The notes under the pieces are model-generated. The model was not told the DNA's origin. It saw only the letters and a program-made list of their open reading frames with translations, and made no database searches. A program made the translations under genes and the position numbers. A stretch of 37,204 nt of DNA from an uncultured Selenomonadaceae bacterium (lineage in GTDB: Bacteria > Bacillota > Negativicutes > Selenomonadales > Selenomonadaceae), in assembly GCA_905235425.1 (NCBI GenBank), contig CAJOKY010000001.1, forward strand, positions 1 through 37,204, in the 5' to 3' direction. Below are positions 24,953-34,001 of this stretch, in pieces (positions within the stretch are counted from its first letter, which is position 1; every line of letters begins with the position of its first letter).

Positions 24953-26827
24953 TCATGCGCCCTCCTCTGCAAATTTAAATCCGCCACTTCCAAATTGCTT
25001 TATGACTAACCTTGAAACTCGACTTCCCATATACGCAAACATCATCGCTACAAATGTCACCTTGAAAAGCAGAATAATATTTATCGTGACTTGCGGCGCT
25101 GTAAATCCGCCCGTCGCCGGATTTGTTCCCGATACTTTTGCCCAATAAATGTCTGCGTCCGAATTTAATCTCCCGCCTTCTCCTTGATTCCAACACCTCG
25201 CCGCCATTTCATACGAGCCGTATTTCTCATAGTAGCCCGTCAAAATGTATCTTGCCACATTATCTTGGTTTGTCGGCGTCCATGCCGGTCCGTGTGGTTC
25301 ATTCGCCATTATCGGTCCGCTTTCCAATACTCCGCCGTTCGCCACATAATCTGCCGTCCAATTCGTCCAGTTATTGTAATTCGCATAATCTATTTGGTAC
25401 GCTCCGAAATATCCAAGCCCGTTATCGACGTAATATCTGTTGCTTGATTCCACTACTCTTATATGTGCCATAAGTTGATCTATCGAAGTTATCGCGCCAC
25501 TTGCTGAACTTTCAACTGCTACCGTTTCTCCTCCTATTTTGTAAAAATCTTCCACCACTATATTTTTCATCATCATCTGCATCATCAGCGAAAACATACA
25601 GAAAAACATCAACTTCACCGATACTGCAAAAATTCCGTTGATTCCGTTTGCCGCATATTTTCGCGTTTGCTTTAATCCCGACAAGAAAAATGTCATGTAG
25701 CCCGTTACCATTGCTATGTAAAATTCAAGATACGCCAATGTTATTTGCACAGCTATCGAGAAAAAGCAAATTGTGAGTATGACTGCGAAGAAAAGCGACG
25801 GCAACCACAATGTTACCTTCGAGATTAAATCCATTACGCCATGTATCTTGAAAAGTTCGTTGTAAATCGGCGCTATTATGTGAACACCTTTTGAAACTAT
25901 ACTCATCGGGTCTGATACCGCTGATATTGCTTCTTTACCGCTTACGCCCATAATTAAACCGCCAAATCCCGTAAACATTTCTTTCGCGAAATTTGCTACG
26001 CCGTCTCCCCAGTTCATCAAAAAATATATCAGCACGACGCTAAACAGCACCTTATAAATTATTTGCGAAAAAAATTCCTCGCCTTTTTCGCTGTCTATCA
26101 CATACAAACTGGCGCTTATCGCAATATCTATCGTTATCAGCACAATCAAAAGCCATTTAGCTACACCGATTAAATTTTCCAATGCGTTTTGACATTGCTC
26201 ACCGACTTTTTCTATTACTTCCCTCAACGGTTTTCCAAAATCATATGCCGCATCAAATGTATTTTTTATCGATTCCGGCAAAACCCCGTAACCTGTACCG
26301 CTACTCGGCGGAAGTCCTTTCAAATATCTGCGTGGATTTATCGGCTCTCCGTTTATCCTTATTTCAAAATGTAAATGTGGACCCGTTGCCCAACCCGTTT
26401 GACCTGCCTTCGCTATTACTGTTCCCGCTGAAACTTGATTACCCGGATTTACCAACAATGCCGAACAATGAGCGTAGCGCGTTTCCACACTGTAACCGCC
26501 AACATTTGAAAGAAGGTAAACAACATTTCCGTAACCTTCCGCCCAACCGGAATAAATTACCGTGCCGTCCAATGACGCATAAACATTGTCTCCGATATTG
26601 GCGGCAAGGTCTGTTCCTTTGTGCGGGCGTACGCTTCCAAATACGGGGTGCATACGTCCTACCAGCGAAAATTCCGCCGTTATCATTAGCGTGCCTTCCA
26701 ACGGGTTTAACACCGTCATTACAGGCAACGTGCTGTAGGCGTCTCCATATTCAGGATCATACGCGGCTAATGCGTGTCCCGCCATTAAATTCAATATCAA
26801 CGCCATTATCGCTATGACACGTTTCAC
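24953..26827 (-). CDS. M23 peptidase/membrane/lysozyme-like fusion
   Basis: 624 residues from GTG 26827 (AAGGAG 8 bases upstream; the TTG/GTG further up lies over that site). After a signal peptide (VKRVIAIMALILNLMAGHALA) comes an M23 endopeptidase (about 45-170): HKGTD with H69/D73, H120, and GPHLHFE with H151/H153, all zinc and catalytic positions. Then, about 200-425, at least four hydrophobic segments resemble VirB6/TrbL (VIDIAISASLYVID, FSVVLIYFLMNWGDGVANFA). About 445-560 is a lysozyme/transglycosylase-like domain (IRVVESSNRYYVDNGLGYFGAYQI). A last membrane segment ends the protein. It should cut both peptide and sugar bonds of the cell wall while anchored at the transfer channel. The last base of its stop is one base from the next start. 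Confidence 0.88.
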   Translation of the reverse strand: MKRVIAIMALILNLMAGHALAAYDPEYGDAYSTLPVMTVLNPLEGTLMITAEFSLVGRMHPVFGSVRPHKGTDLAANIGDNVYASLDGTVIYSGWAEGYGNVVYLLSNVGGYSVETRYAHCSALLVNPGNQVSAGTVIAKAGQTGWATGPHLHFEIRINGEPINPRRYLKGLPPSSGTGYGVLPESIKNTFDAAYDFGKPLREVIEKVGEQCQNALENLIGVAKWLLIVLITIDIAISASLYVIDSEKGEEFFSQIIYKVLFSVVLIYFLMNWGDGVANFAKEMFTGFGGLIMGVSGKEAISAVSDPMSIVSKGVHIIAPIYNELFKIHGVMDLISKVTLWLPSLFFAVILTICFFSIAVQITLAYLEFYIAMVTGYMTFFLSGLKQTRKYAANGINGIFAVSVKLMFFCMFSLMMQMMMKNIVVEDFYKIGGETVAVESSASGAITSIDQLMAHIRVVESSNRYYVDNGLGYFGAYQIDYANYNNWTNWTADYVANGGVLESGPIMANEPHGPAWTPTNQDNVARYILTGYYEKYGSYEMAARCWNQGEGGRLNSDADIYWAKVSGTNPATGGFTAPQVTINIILLFKVTFVAMMFAYMGSRVSRLVIKQFGSGGFKFAEEGA

Positions 26828-26889
26828 CGCTTTTTCTCCTTCCACTTTTATTTTTTCTTTCCCAAATTCGACAAAGTGTCTTTCATATC

Positions 26890-28599
26890 TTAAAATTTTT
26901 GCGTAACCGTCGTAGCGGGTGAATCTTTGCCGCCGTTCATATTTTGCAAAATTTCATTCGGCGTTACTCCGCTACTGTTTGCATTCGCCCTTGATTTTCC
27001 CTCAGAATCTCTCGCCAGAAGTCCATTGGATTTATTTCCCAATAACGTAATTGTATCTTGATAGCCCCGATAAACTGGATTTCTGTACATTGCCGCTTGT
27101 GTTCCCGCGCTTATCGCCTTACCCATCATCGACATTGCTTTTCCGCCTGCCGCATTTGCAAAACTTACTGCGTTTGCTCCGAAACTTCCTTTGCCGCCAT
27201 ATTCTGCCATCGGTCCTGCGGCTTTCGATAATGCTCGCATTCCTCCTACTACCGCGCCTGTTATTCCGCCGCCTTTTGAAAACGCATTTGTCGCACCTCT
27301 CGCCGCACTCATCGCTATTTCTTTCATACTTCCGCCGTTAAATGACGGACTTCCCGACAAAAGTCCCGACACCAATTCAGGGATTTTTTTCGTCATATAG
27401 AATAAAATCAGCGAATACAACAACACTTGCAAAAAATAACTGATGTCGCCTATAAAATCGCTTGAAGTCGCCGTTTCTCTTGCATTGTCTACCAGTCCCG
27501 TCAATATATTTACCGATAACGTCGCTATAAACGCTATGACAAATACTTTTATCGCCAAGTTAAACATTGCTCCGATTGCTTTGTCCGACAAAAATTTTAA
27601 ATGTCCGATTACTCCGAACGGCAAAAGCGGGATTGTTATTAACGCCATTGTCCAAAATTCTATCCTCACCATAAACATTTCCAACGCCGTCAAGAACAAA
27701 ATTATTACCGTCGCGACTACACACACCAAACCTACCAATATTGTCAGCAAATTTTTCTGCTGTGCGTGTTCCCAAAATATATTGAAGAAATTCAACGCGT
27801 TCGTTACTATTTGATTCGATTGCACTTCTATATTTGAGTCGGGACTCGCCTTGCTGTATTCTTTTATCATTTCTTCTGCGCCGCCCGCCGTGTAACCCAA
27901 CGTTTCAAATCCTGAACTTAATGCCGGCATCAACTGAAAATTGGAATTTGTTCCTACCCAACTTTGAATTAAAAATATAAAGAATCCCACTTTCAATATC
28001 ATAGAGATAAAGAAACTTATTTTGTCTCCGTGAATCAACTCCATTGAAACTTTTATTGCGCCGTCTATCATCGCCAATATCAACGTCAAATTTATTGCGT
28101 AGGGAGCAACCGCCGACGCGCCACTCATTATCACTCCTATGTAATATCTCATAAATGGTGACAAAATATCTATTGACGGATCGTCCGCGCTTTTCAGTAA
28201 AAGTTTATAGTCATCTATTTTGCTCGGCGCTGAAACATCTTGCACACTCCATAAATTTAAAATTAAATCGCCGAAGTTTATCGCCAGACCTATTCCCAAA
28301 ATCCAACTTAAAAAAACTTTTCGCTCGTTTTGTATACCAAAACAAATCATAAAACCGGCAGCCGCCGTCATTATCACCGCGATTATTTTTGCCGACGCCA
28401 ATAAACTTTTGCTTAAATTGTTTATTTGTGTACGAAATATTTCTCCAAATCCCGCGCCGCCACCCGATAACCCGTCCATCACCTGATTTACCGCCGCATT
28501 GTTATCTGAAACGTAAGCCGCACTTGCTACATTTACTTCATTTAAAATTACAATGCTCACAACCAATGCCATCGGCAAAATAATTTTTTTGCGCTCCAT
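26890..28599 (-). CDS. trbL: VirB6/TrbL-type inner-membrane channel protein
   Basis: 569 residues. A signal-like N-terminus (ERKKIILPMALVVSIVILNEVNVASA) is followed by multiple membrane segments (about 60-400: IIAVIMTAAAGFMICFGI, LILAMIDGAIKVS, ILVGLVCVVATVIILFLTAL and others) and a Gly/Ala/Ser-rich C-terminal tail, the usual plan of TrbL. TrbL forms part of the inner-membrane pore of type IV secretion. GTG 28608 follows directly on the previous stop; ATG 28599 is better placed after AGGTGA and is used. It follows TrbJ as in other trb clusters. Confidence 0.88.
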   Translation of the reverse strand: MERKKIILPMALVVSIVILNEVNVASAAYVSDNNAAVNQVMDGLSGGGAGFGEIFRTQINNLSKSLLASAKIIAVIMTAAAGFMICFGIQNERKVFLSWILGIGLAINFGDLILNLWSVQDVSAPSKIDDYKLLLKSADDPSIDILSPFMRYYIGVIMSGASAVAPYAINLTLILAMIDGAIKVSMELIHGDKISFFISMILKVGFFIFLIQSWVGTNSNFQLMPALSSGFETLGYTAGGAEEMIKEYSKASPDSNIEVQSNQIVTNALNFFNIFWEHAQQKNLLTILVGLVCVVATVIILFLTALEMFMVRIEFWTMALITIPLLPFGVIGHLKFLSDKAIGAMFNLAIKVFVIAFIATLSVNILTGLVDNARETATSSDFIGDISYFLQVLLYSLILFYMTKKIPELVSGLLSGSPSFNGGSMKEIAMSAARGATNAFSKGGGITGAVVGGMRALSKAAGPMAEYGGKGSFGANAVSFANAAGGKAMSMMGKAISAGTQAAMYRNPVYRGYQDTITLLGNKSNGLLARDSEGKSRANANSSGVTPNEILQNMNGGKDSPATTVTQKF

Positions 28600-28608
28600 A
28601 CTTTTCAC

Positions 28609-29358
28609 CTATTTTGAGTTTTCTACCCACTTTTTGGAAATATTTTTTGAGTTGGTAAGAATCCTTTCGCTCTCTGCTTGCTCTTGTACTTTTGAATCGT
28701 AATAAGTTGCCATTGACGCCGCCATATGTGCCTTTGCCCGATTACCTGCTGACACGCTCTGCAAAATATCGTACAAAAGATAATTTCCCGCTTGCAGTAC
28801 CTGTTGCTGTCCCTCCGCTTTGTTCGACGCCTCAAGCGCTTTTCTCGCGTCCTCCATATTCCGTTTATCCATTTTTATTGTTTGTTGTGCCGCAAGCGCT
28901 GTTTCTTTAGACGCTTGGTGTATTGCTCTTTGTCGGCGTTGCTCCTGTATCACAATGTCGTACAACGTCGCGTTGCCGTTCAAAACATCTTCAAGGTCGC
29001 CCATTCTCTCCGTCCAAATTTGCTGTATCGACGCATTTCCGTTCAATATTCCGTCCGGATAAATTAAATCTCCCGCAAGTGCCGCTTTATTTTTTTCTTC
29101 ATTGCGTTTCATCAATTCTTCCAACATTCCCACATCAAGCTTTTTCATATTCAATATCATTAAAGCTAACTGCTTTTGCTCTTCCGTCAAAATGTTTGCC
29201 GTTTGTATTGCTGTCTTTATCGCTTCTTCTATGTTTTTCTCATCGAAGACCGCGATTGCCGCTTCCGTTCGTGAACTTGTCGGCAACATCGTCGTAAAGC
29301 ACGCTGCTATTCCGATAACTATTCCGCTTACCACCGCAGTTTTTTTCACCCACGCCAT
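28609..29358 (-). CDS. trbJ: VirB5/TrbJ-type conjugation protein
   Basis: 249 residues, exported (WVKKTAVVSGIVIGIAACF, then a cleavage region near SSRTEA). Long amphipathic helices, one after NILTEEQKQLALMILNMKKL and one with many Gln/Ala (SKETALAAQQTIKMDKRN), agree with TrbJ/VirB5, a minor pilus-tip component. ATG 29358 has GAGGAG 8 bases upstream; the GTG at 29367 lies over that site. Position between VirB1-like and TrbL-like genes supports the name. Confidence 0.8.
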   Translation of the reverse strand: MAWVKKTAVVSGIVIGIAACFTTMLPTSSRTEAAIAVFDEKNIEEAIKTAIQTANILTEEQKQLALMILNMKKLDVGMLEELMKRNEEKNKAALAGDLIYPDGILNGNASIQQIWTERMGDLEDVLNGNATLYDIVIQEQRRQRAIHQASKETALAAQQTIKMDKRNMEDARKALEASNKAEGQQQVLQAGNYLLYDILQSVSAGNRAKAHMAASMATYYDSKVQEQAESERILTNSKNISKKWVENSK

Positions 29359-29370
29359 TTTTCTCACTCC

Positions 29371-29907
29371 TCACGAAATTTGTTGAAATATTTTTTGATA
29401 ATTACTCGCTACATTTACCACGTACTGCCGCGTTTCAGCATAATTCGGAACTCCGCCTGCATTTATGACAGCTTGCGGTCCGGCATTGTACGCCGCCACT
29501 GCATTTGTCACTGAATACTTGCCGTAATTTGAAAATCTGTTCAACTGATTTTTCAAATAAAGTGTACCGCCGAGTACATTTTCAAGTGCGTTGTATGGAT
29601 TTACTCCCAGCATTTGCGCCGTTTCAGGCATTAACTGCATTAACCCCAGTGCGCCAACCGGACTTACCGCACGAAAATTAAATCCGCTTTCCGACTCCAT
29701 TACCGCCGTTATCAATATCGGATCGACTTCATACGTATCTGCTGCGTACAATATCGCCGACGCTATCCACGAACTTTCACGCGCATTTTCATTGTAGCTG
29801 TGAACTTCTTGAAAAATCACGTCGTACATTTCCGCCGCTTTTACTTCCGTTTCTTCTAATACAAAAAATGCCAGCGAAATCATCAGCGCCGTTATCCATT
29901 TTTTCAT
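29371..29907 (-). CDS. VirB1-like lytic transglycosylase
   Basis: 178 residues with a signal peptide (MKKWITALMISLAFFVLEETEVKA). The SLT domain carries AVMESESGFNFRAVSPVGALGLMQLMPETA with the catalytic Glu at about 71 and the conserved GLMQ and AYNAG motifs. It opens peptidoglycan for the transfer machine. The frame starts at ATG 29925, but GGGAGGTG lies before ATG 29907, which I use. It stands after an internal terminator and a copy of the 30-base repeat, and starts the TrbJ/TrbL group. Confidence 0.92.
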   Translation of the reverse strand: MKKWITALMISLAFFVLEETEVKAAEMYDVIFQEVHSYNENARESSWIASAILYAADTYEVDPILITAVMESESGFNFRAVSPVGALGLMQLMPETAQMLGVNPYNALENVLGGTLYLKNQLNRFSNYGKYSVTNAVAAYNAGPQAVINAGGVPNYAETRQYVVNVASNYQKIFQQIS

Positions 29908-29953
29908 TTCTTTCACCTCCCTCATTTTTTCACCGATTTTAATTTGATTTGAA

Positions 29954-29983
29954 TCGCTAAAAATCTTATGTTTTTGCTTTTTT
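29954..29983. repeat. 30-base direct repeat, copy 1
   Basis: Identical base for base to 34441-34470; the core reads TCGCTAAAAATCTTATG on the plus strand. It lies about 47 bases before the VirB1-like start, in the same orientation to that gene as copy 2 has to the VirB2 gene. Confidence 0.85.
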
Positions 29984-29989
29984 CAAAAT

Positions 29990-30017
29990 AAAAAAATCGG
30001 TCACTTTTTGTAACCGA
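29990..30017 (-). terminator. Intrinsic terminator inside the transfer operon
   Basis: Minus strand: TCGGTTAC-AAAAA-GTGACCGA (one G-T pair) followed by seven T. It stands between the small membrane protein gene and the VirB1-like gene. Confidence 0.75.
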
Positions 30018-30027
30018 CCTAAGTTTT

Positions 30028-30165
30028 TCAATCTTCCTCATCAAAAGATTTTACTTTCTTTTCAAGTTCCGCAACTCGCTCTTGCAACATTACAATTATT
30101 TCTTCGTCGCGATTTAAGCGATACGACATATAGAAAATTATCAAAATCAAAAACCCCGTTATCAA
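30028..30165 (-). CDS. Tiny membrane protein with coiled coil
   Basis: 45 residues: one membrane helix (ITGFLILIIFYMSYRLN) and a heptad-like tail (IVMLQERVAELEKKVKSF). The frame extends to 30225, but GGAGGAG lies 6 bases before TTG 30165, which overlaps the VirB4 stop by 4 bases (TTGA), so this short form is the likely product. Similar small VirB-linked proteins often stabilise the inner-membrane complex; function here is unknown. Confidence 0.65.
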   Translation of the reverse strand: MITGFLILIIFYMSYRLNRDEEIIVMLQERVAELEKKVKSFDEED

Positions 30166-32588
30166 AAAAATCTCCTCCGCTCCGTTTCTACTTCCGGCAG
30201 AGAAATATTTCGATACTCCAGCCAATGCCTATTAAAATTTTCCTGCCCATATTGTTCAAGAATTTCATTCGCTTTTTTGTTGTCTGCTTTGTTCACCGCC
30301 ACATATGCCAATGACAGCGGACAATTTTCCAATGCCAACTCGTACAATCGGCAACCCAAAGGTGATACATAGTAGTACTGCTTTTTCTTTATCGCTCCCG
30401 CTATTATCTCTAATTGGCGTTGATTCAAACCAAACATAAAATATTTTTCTTTCAAACTTTCTTCCAGCGCCTTATCATTCGGCAAAAATATTTGACTCGG
30501 ACACGATTCCAACACCGTTGAAAATATCGGACTTTCCACTATATCCGTCAATGATTGCGTTGCAAATACCACCGATGCATTTGCTTTTCTCAAGACTTTC
30601 AACCATTCCCGTATTTTCTGCGCAAATTGTTCGTTGTCAAAAAATACCCAGCACTCGTCCAAAATTATCAACGTCGGTGCTCCCGTTAAACTTTGTTCGA
30701 TTCGATGAAATATGTACATCAGCGTCGATCCTACTATTGCAGGGGTTGACATCAATTTTTCCATTTCAAACGCTTGCCACGAAGTTAATTGTAAACTATC
30801 CGTGTCTGCGTCGAATATTTCTCCGTATGCTCCCGATATTGTCAAAGGTTGCAGTGCCGTTTTCAATTCCACTGATTGAATTGCGTTTACCAAGTTTGTC
30901 ATTCGACGAAAACTTTTTTCTTTGTACGAAGCCACTACATTTAGCGCATTCCATATCAATTTTTTGTGTTCCGGCGTGATTTTTACATTCTCTTGCCTTA
31001 TAAAATCACAAAGCCATTCTTGCACCCACTGCTTTTCTTTTTCGTTGTCTATCTGTGCCAAAGGTTGAAATGATAATCGTTGATTTTCATTGCCCAAATC
31101 AAAAAATCTTCCGCCGACTCCTGCCGTCAACACCATTGACGACGCTCCTTTATCAAATATAAATATTCGCGCGTCTTTATATTTTCTGAACGATGCCGCT
31201 ATTATATTCAACTGTACGCTTTTTCCTGCGCCTGTCGGTCCGACTATCAACGTATGTCCCACATCTCCGACGTGCAAAGATAATCTGAACGGCGTATTTC
31301 CTGCCGTTTGCGTATATATCAGCGGCGGTCCTTGTAAATGTTTATTTCGCGGCTCTCCTGCCCATATATCCGAAATCGGCATCATATGTATCAAATTTGC
31401 ACAAGATACCATCGGGCGGCGCACAAATCTTCCCACATTGCCCGGCAAACTTCCTGCCCATGCGTCTACCGCGTTTAAATCTTCCACCTTTGCTCGAAAG
31501 CCCAAGTTGATTAAAGTTTGCTCCACCAACTGCGCCTTTGTGTTTGCAATTTCGTAATCCTCGTCCATTATGACTATTACCGTTGAATAATATCCGTAAC
31601 TCGTAACGTCTCCTTCCACCGCCGTTATTGCGTCTTTTACCTCATCAAATTTCATCACCGCATTTTCATTCAGATTTTCAGGCGATTCTTTATCCAGCAA
31701 CAATTCTTTCAACATTGCCGACAACGGCTTTATTTTACCGTACCAACCTTTTTTTATCTTTGTCAGTTCTTCTATTGAATCTTGCTTTGACAAACAATAA
31801 AATCTTGTCACCCAACGATACGAAAAATCTAACTGATTTAATTTGTCGAACATTCCAAAGACCGAGTTGCCAACGTAACCTATCGGCGTTACTACCCGAA
31901 TATGTTTTTTTCCCAATCGTGGCTCTAGCCCTCCATAAAATGGCGTATCGTATAAATAATGGTCAAGTAAAAGCGGGTGTGTCGGAACTTTTATCGCTCT
32001 CGCATTTTCTGAAACGCACGAGTGCAAATACGTCAACATCTCATCTTGATTCAAAAAATGTGCAGGTATCCTTAACGACGTAAATATACCCATAAGTTTA
32101 TCCACAACCGCCGCAAACGTTTCTATGTTATCTTCAGCTGAAATTTCTTTGCGTTTTGCTCCCTCAACTACCAATTCGCGAATTTTGCCTTCTTGGTCGT
32201 TCGGCGGCATCCAATAAGCTGTAGCATAGTAATTTGATTCAAAATGTTTCCCGTCAGAAAAATATTTTTTTCTTTCTTCGTCCATCGATTTTGTTATTAG
32301 ATCGGGAAAAAATACGTCCGTTGCATACGTGGTTGACGCTACTCTTTGCGCCTCAAAGTACAAAACCCAGCCTGTGTCCAATCCTTGAAACGACGTGTTC
32401 AGTTGTTGGGTTATTATCGCCAGTTGCTCTTTTATCGCCGAATTTAAATCCGGTCCGCGATACTTCCACGTTGTCTGTAAACTCCCGTCTTTATTCAAAA
32501 CTATCGCGGGATCGTGTATTATTCTCGCATACGGCAACGTATATTTTAAATATTCTTTATGGCGCTTAAATCTGTCCATTCGGTACAT
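30162..32588 (-). CDS. trbE: VirB4/TrbE conjugation ATPase
   Basis: 808 residues, the usual length. The N-terminal half has the CagE/TrbE/VirB type fold (KVPTHPLLLDHYLYDTPFY, FDKLNQLDFSYRWVTRFYCL). The C-terminal motor has Walker A GPTGAGKS (K456) and Walker B APTLIILDECW, then a VVFATQS strand. It powers pilus assembly and substrate entry at the inner membrane. Start ATG 32588 has AAGGTGA just before; GTG 32597 lies over that site. It overlaps the preceding gene by 23 bases. Confidence 0.94.
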   Translation of the reverse strand: MYRMDRFKRHKEYLKYTLPYARIIHDPAIVLNKDGSLQTTWKYRGPDLNSAIKEQLAIITQQLNTSFQGLDTGWVLYFEAQRVASTTYATDVFFPDLITKSMDEERKKYFSDGKHFESNYYATAYWMPPNDQEGKIRELVVEGAKRKEISAEDNIETFAAVVDKLMGIFTSLRIPAHFLNQDEMLTYLHSCVSENARAIKVPTHPLLLDHYLYDTPFYGGLEPRLGKKHIRVVTPIGYVGNSVFGMFDKLNQLDFSYRWVTRFYCLSKQDSIEELTKIKKGWYGKIKPLSAMLKELLLDKESPENLNENAVMKFDEVKDAITAVEGDVTSYGYYSTVIVIMDEDYEIANTKAQLVEQTLINLGFRAKVEDLNAVDAWAGSLPGNVGRFVRRPMVSCANLIHMMPISDIWAGEPRNKHLQGPPLIYTQTAGNTPFRLSLHVGDVGHTLIVGPTGAGKSVQLNIIAASFRKYKDARIFIFDKGASSMVLTAGVGGRFFDLGNENQRLSFQPLAQIDNEKEKQWVQEWLCDFIRQENVKITPEHKKLIWNALNVVASYKEKSFRRMTNLVNAIQSVELKTALQPLTISGAYGEIFDADTDSLQLTSWQAFEMEKLMSTPAIVGSTLMYIFHRIEQSLTGAPTLIILDECWVFFDNEQFAQKIREWLKVLRKANASVVFATQSLTDIVESPIFSTVLESCPSQIFLPNDKALEESLKEKYFMFGLNQRQLEIIAGAIKKKQYYYVSPLGCRLYELALENCPLSLAYVAVNKADNKKANEILEQYGQENFNRHWLEYRNISLPEVETERRRFF

Positions 32589-33651
32589 CTTGCTCACCTT
32601 CCTTCATCTTCGCCATTTCAGAAAGAATTTCTTTGAATTTATGTTCCCTCGCATTTTCTTTGCTTTCTTCAACGTGCAGAATAAATTCTTCCAATGATTT
32701 AAAGCCCGTTATCGGCGGCACTATATTTGCCAAAAATATTCCTGCCACACTTCCCCACCACACGTCTTTCAAATTATATTTTTCAAAAACGTATGCCATT
32801 TCTTGCGTCTTTAAATAGCTCTCAAGGTTCACGCAAAATTCTTCAGCGTCTTTTTCTTCTACTTGAAAAATAAATCCGTTCCAGCAATATCCATTGACGT
32901 TTGAGAGAATATTTTTTTCTATTTCTTCCAACATCGTTTTTCGTCCGCCGCACCATTTCCTTACATATTTTTTCAATTCTATTTCTGATTCTCTTTCATC
33001 AAAGAATAAGATTCGCCGCACGTACCGATACGGAATACTTTTCACTTGCTCAAAAATTTTCCATACACTTGACCAAGCAGACAACGTGACGACAATTATT
33101 TTTTTGCCATTTATACAAATATCATTCGCCTTGAACTTAAAATTTAAATCCTGCGACAAAAGTGCGTCCATATACAACGGTACTTCCGGCATTTTTACCG
33201 TGCTTTCTTCCATTGACAGCGAAAACGATAAGAAATTTATCAACTCTTGATATTTCAGTAATTTTGTTCGCGTGACCTTTGAAAATTCTTTGCAAATTTT
33301 TTCAACCTCTGAACCAAAATAGTGCAAAAAATTTTCTTTTTCTACTTTTTCGCCCAACGTATTTTCTATGTACGGATTATCTTTCGTTTCAAACGGATTC
33401 CAAAATATTACCAAAAAATTTTTGTCGCCTTGCAAAGTATGTTGACGCTCATTCCATATCGCCCAACCTCTTCTGAAACTCGGCAATTCCAAATTTTTCG
33501 TCAGAGCATTTTTAATGTACAGCTCATATTCAATCACGCTGAAACAACTTCCGCCTTTTTGTTGCATTACATACGGCAAAGTTATTCCGCCCCACGCCAG
33601 CCCTTCTTCTACCGCCATATCCTTCAGCTCAAATTCTTTTAAAAATGACAT
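32566..33651 (-). CDS. ATPase-less VirB4 N-domain-like protein
   Basis: 361 residues. It aligns by eye along its length with the N-terminal half of the VirB4 encoded next: LPYVMQQKGGSCFSVIEYE with LPYARIIHDPAIV, GWAIWNERQ with GWVLYFEAQ, and FEQVKSIPYRYVRRILFFDE with FDKLNQLDFSYRWVTRFYC. No Walker A or B is present, so it cannot be the motor. Its last part (LKDVWWGSVAGIFLANIVPP) has no clear counterpart. The start has AGGAGGTG and follows an intrinsic terminator. It may form mixed complexes with VirB4 or be a structural part of the base; I do not know a named family. Confidence 0.8.
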   Translation of the reverse strand: MSFLKEFELKDMAVEEGLAWGGITLPYVMQQKGGSCFSVIEYELYIKNALTKNLELPSFRRGWAIWNERQHTLQGDKNFLVIFWNPFETKDNPYIENTLGEKVEKENFLHYFGSEVEKICKEFSKVTRTKLLKYQELINFLSFSLSMEESTVKMPEVPLYMDALLSQDLNFKFKANDICINGKKIIVVTLSAWSSVWKIFEQVKSIPYRYVRRILFFDERESEIELKKYVRKWCGGRKTMLEEIEKNILSNVNGYCWNGFIFQVEEKDAEEFCVNLESYLKTQEMAYVFEKYNLKDVWWGSVAGIFLANIVPPITGFKSLEEFILHVEESKENAREHKFKEILSEMAKMKEGEQDVPNGQI

Positions 33652-33667
33652 TTAGCCACCTCCTCAC

Positions 33668-33693
33668 AAAAAAAGCGAAGTTCTTTACTTCGC
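33668..33693 (-). terminator. Intrinsic terminator after the VirB3 gene
   Basis: Minus strand: GCGAAGT-AAAGA-ACTTCGC followed by seven T. It lies in the 67-base gap between the VirB3 stop and the next start, inside the transfer operon. Confidence 0.8.
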
Positions 33694-33718
33694 CAAATTT
33701 TCTTCTGAAAAAATTTTC

Positions 33719-33991
33719 TCACGTGCAATAATAATTTTTCTTTCGCTGATACACTTTCAAGCAGTCAAAAAATTGGTCGTCGCTCCTCGCCACGTAGATA
33801 CAGCCAAAATGAAAAAGTAACGAAATCGGCAAGATGTACCAAAAATGAAAATTGATTATGAACAGAAACGCTATCAACGCATTTACCATTATTGCACTTC
33901 GCGGCGCTCCCAGAAATAATATTTGTTCCGTCAATGACCGATAAAACGGTAATTCAAACCACGCCACCGACTTTGTTTCTTCCTGCGTCAT
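33719..33991 (-). CDS. trbD: VirB3/TrbD inner-membrane protein
   Basis: 90 residues with two neighbouring membrane segments (SAIMVNALIAFLFIINFHFW and YILPISLLFHFGCIYVA) after an N-terminal LPFYRSLTEQILFLGAPR, the standard TrbD/VirB3 pattern. GAGG lies 8 bases before the ATG. It follows VirB2 by 10 bases and assembles with VirB4 in the inner membrane. Confidence 0.9.
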   Translation of the reverse strand: MTQEETKSVAWFELPFYRSLTEQILFLGAPRSAIMVNALIAFLFIINFHFWYILPISLLFHFGCIYVARSDDQFFDCLKVYQRKKNYYCT

Positions 33992-34001
33992 TATTCAATC
34001 C

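Noticed and set aside
26182..26817. 211-codon plus-strand open frame
   Set aside because: It lies fully opposite the M23 peptidase frame, whose catalytic motifs are intact; no ribosome site and no family features.
29954..29983. The 30-base repeat as a promoter
   Set aside because: The only -10-like hexamer (TAAGAT) is weak and no -35 box is at a proper distance in either copy.
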